A DNA stretch of 64,000 nucleotides from Psococerastis gibbosa. Its lineage: Eukaryota; Arthropoda; Insecta; Psocodea; Psocidae. The position numbers and the translations under genes are program-made. Of this stretch, positions 62,318 to 64,000 are shown piece after piece; within the stretch, counting starts at the first letter, position 1, and each line of letters opens with the position of its first letter. The notes under the pieces were generated by a model that worked only from the letters and a program-made list of their open reading frames with translations, had not been told where the DNA came from and made no database searches. The stretch covers positions 26,034,855 to 26,098,854 of the forward strand of contig OZ020491.1 of the NCBI GenBank assembly GCA_963971405.1. Direction: 5' to 3'.

Positions 62318-62935
62318 CTACTTTCCTATTTATTTACAGTTTAGGGAAAGCTTTGTAATGGTGTGTAAAACAGGCGGTCCCAAACCTTCCTAGTTGAGTG
62401 TAAGAGAGGGCTTTATATAGCCTCAACTCCGCTATGTTGCGGTTCGTAACAGAACAAAAAGTCATTAGGCCGAAATTTTCGATTTACATGTTTTGAGGTC
62501 GCAGGAACCCTAAAAAGTGTTTTTTTACGAAATGTCTGTCTATCTATCTCTCTGTCGGTCTGTGTGTTCGGTGGATTTTGATGAAATTTAGCATGTAGGA
62601 CATAAATCATATTCTTTTACTTTAACCCTACAAAAAATAAAAAAGACATTAAAATGGTTTTGTTTTTTTAATTAAAAACGGCACTAACAGTTTTCTTTAA
62701 GGTAACATACAGTATATTGTAGTCGTTATTGTTGTAAACAAAACCCAACAGACTGCTTTCCCTTTGATAGTTTGGTTCTGGGGGCAAAAAATATTTTCAT
62801 GAAAAATTACTGAAAAAATAATTTTTCAGCGGAACCTTGCATTCGATGCTTTTTAACTACAGGTATGCTTTAGGAGTTAAATAGAGTAACAAAATCGAAC
62901 AAGTTGCTTTATAAAAAAGTTTTTTTTAATAAAAA
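62318..62935 (+). mobile_element. Repeat C, split by a SINE-A 3' end
   Basis: The hairpin start (ACTTTCCTATTTATTTAC and AGGGAAAGCTTTGTAATGG) is cut at about 62363. SINE-A sequence (GCGGTCCCAAACCTTCC, TAGTTGAGTGTAAGAGAGGG) fills 62364-62468. Repeat C resumes with CCGAAATTTTCGATTTAC and GAGGTCGCAGGAACCC through ACCTTGCATTCGATGC. Confidence 0.78.
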
Positions 62936-63222
62936 ATTAGAAAAATTTACAAAAAAACACGTACAAAACATGAGGTAGTCCCAAAGCTTTAACAGATTCC
63001 TCATTCAACGCACCTAATAAACCCGCCCAATAAATTCAACACAGACCAATTAACTCCTCAACTGAAAAATTCAAGCTAATGAGTAGCAAAGTTAGAAATT
63101 CTCACTAAATGATTGATGGTAAACAATATGAAATGGGTTCATTAACTGTCTCTATTAAATCCCGCCTAACACTGCCTGCTTCATTAGCGTTCTAATGGGA
63201 AATGTAATTACCAGACGAAGCG
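62936..63222. other. No recognisable feature
   Basis: Short AT-rich spacer. Confidence 0.4.
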
Positions 63223-63820
63223 CTCAATGGTGCCTAAAGACCTACGCTACCGGACCTAGCGTGCCCGTCACCGTTGAAAATTCAAAATAGTACAATTATT
63301 TGAAGAAGCAGCAGAAGAATCGGGGCTGATGTGCCATGGTCAATATAACAGAAAGGGAACACACCTCTCAATGGTGCCTAAAGACCTACCCTACCGGACC
63401 TAGCGTGCGCGTCACCGTTGAAAATTCAAAATAGTAAAATTACTTGAAGAGATAGCAGAAGAATCCGGGCTGATGTGCCATGGTCGATATAACAGAGAGG
63501 GAACACACCTCTCAATGGTGCCTAAAGACCTACGCTACCGGACCTAGCGTGCGCGTCACCGTTGAAAATTCAAAATAGTAAAATTACTTGAAGAGATAGC
63601 AGAAGAATCCGGGCTGATGTGCCATGGTCGATATAACAGAGAGGGAACACACCTCTCAATGGTGCCTAAAGACCTAAGCTACCGGACCTAGCGTGTGCGT
63701 CACCGTTGAGAATTCAAAATAGTAAAATCACTTATAGATATCACAGATAGCAGAAGAATTCGGGCCATGGTCGATGTGGCAGAGAGGGAACACATCTCTC
63801 AATGACGCCTAAAGACCAAC
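63223..63820 (+). repeat. 144-bp tandem array, just over four units
   Basis: CTCAATGGTGCCTAAAG or a close variant starts at 63223, 63367, 63511, 63655 and 63798, giving periods of 144, 144, 144 and 143. Units share CTACCGGACCTAGCGTGCG, TCACCGTTGAAAATTCAA, CAGAAGAATCCGGGC and CATGGTCGATATAACAGAG. Stops in all frames argue against coding. Confidence 0.9.
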
Positions 63821-63824
63821 GCTA

Positions 63825-63900
63825 AAGCAGCAGTCTCCAAGGTTCAATTGCTAAGATCATCGCCAATCTTCGTTAGAATAGGCATCTAAGGCAGAAGAAG
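63825..63900 (+). mobile_element. LINE-A 3' tail
   Basis: GCAGCAGTCTCCAAGGTTCA, ATCGCCAATCTTCGTTAG and GGCATC with AGAAGAAG, joined to the end of the 144-bp array. Confidence 0.72.
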
Positions 63901-64000
63901 ATGCTTGGCGTATTTCTGGGGTTGTAAGGACAGGTCTTGGATCTTCAACTATTGGTAATATCAGACTAGCTCCTAAATGAAAGGGAACACGCTTAATTAA
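63901..64000. other. Window end, nothing seen
   Basis: No gene, RNA or repeat recognised in the last 100 bases. Confidence 0.4.

Noticed and set aside
63480-63500. CTGATGT in the 144-bp units as a hammerhead core
   Set aside because: The core requires CTGANGA and a GAAA segment after a stem; neither is present in any unit.
63223-63820. CRISPR-like array
   Set aside because: Units are contiguous 144-bp copies without unique spacers, in animal-type DNA; it is an ordinary tandem repeat.

Overview
The window looks like nuclear DNA of an invertebrate animal, most likely an arthropod (inference). It is AT-rich, has GT-AG introns and no bacterial-style operons. It holds one convincing host gene and a dense load of mobile elements. 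Almost every open frame outside that gene is either a transposon fragment or a chance frame.

The host gene runs on the + strand from an ATG at 29856 to a stop at 38631. I joined nine coding exons (29856-30198, 30371-30579, 31081-31261, 31626-31760, 32704-32921, 33580-33827, 34823-35055, 35815-36110, 38443-38631). Every junction is GT-AG, and the phases sum to an uninterrupted 683-residue protein. It has a signal peptide, a pentraxin-type domain (Cys96/Cys158 pair and an HVCQSW signature), and then about 440 residues of unfamiliar, partly polybasic C-terminal region. The intron after exon 2 holds two decayed copies of exon 2. Later introns hold LINE, SINE, hAT-like and fold-back insertions.

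The rest sorts into recurring families. LINE 3' ends occur as 5'-truncated pieces of several related reverse-transcriptase C-termini, some with intact target-site duplications (15584-16064, 17940-18236, 35301-35484, 43233-43652, 46098-46436). There are two tRNA-derived SINE families: SINE-A, with a GGTTCGAGTCC B box, and SINE-B, several copies of which sit inside SINE-A or a LINE. Eight MITEs begin GGCGC or a close variant, have 3-bp TNA-type targets, and look like internal-deletion derivatives of a PIF/Harbinger-type element. There are hAT-like MITEs, including one with a perfect 8-bp duplication, and a hAT transposase C-terminal fragment. A long dispersed repeat of about 0.7-0.85 kb (repeat C) is also present.

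Tandem arrays have periods of 105 bp (1966-2560), 333 bp (10761-12090), 290 bp (14201-14790), 287 bp (18871-19575), 105 bp again (44133-44915), 168 bp (57460-57963) and 144 bp (63223-63820).

The most interesting item outside the gene is a 196-bp fold-back element at 46520-46715 with a perfect 16-bp target duplication. Its minus strand carries a complete candidate hammerhead ribozyme core (46566-46608) of the short, palindromic stem-III type known from Penelope-like retroelements. Other unusual items are the terminally diverged MITE family with a recognisable MADF-like coding remnant, the relic exon duplications, and a 168-bp array that repeats CCAAT/CRE-like motifs with a 20-codon micro-ORF.
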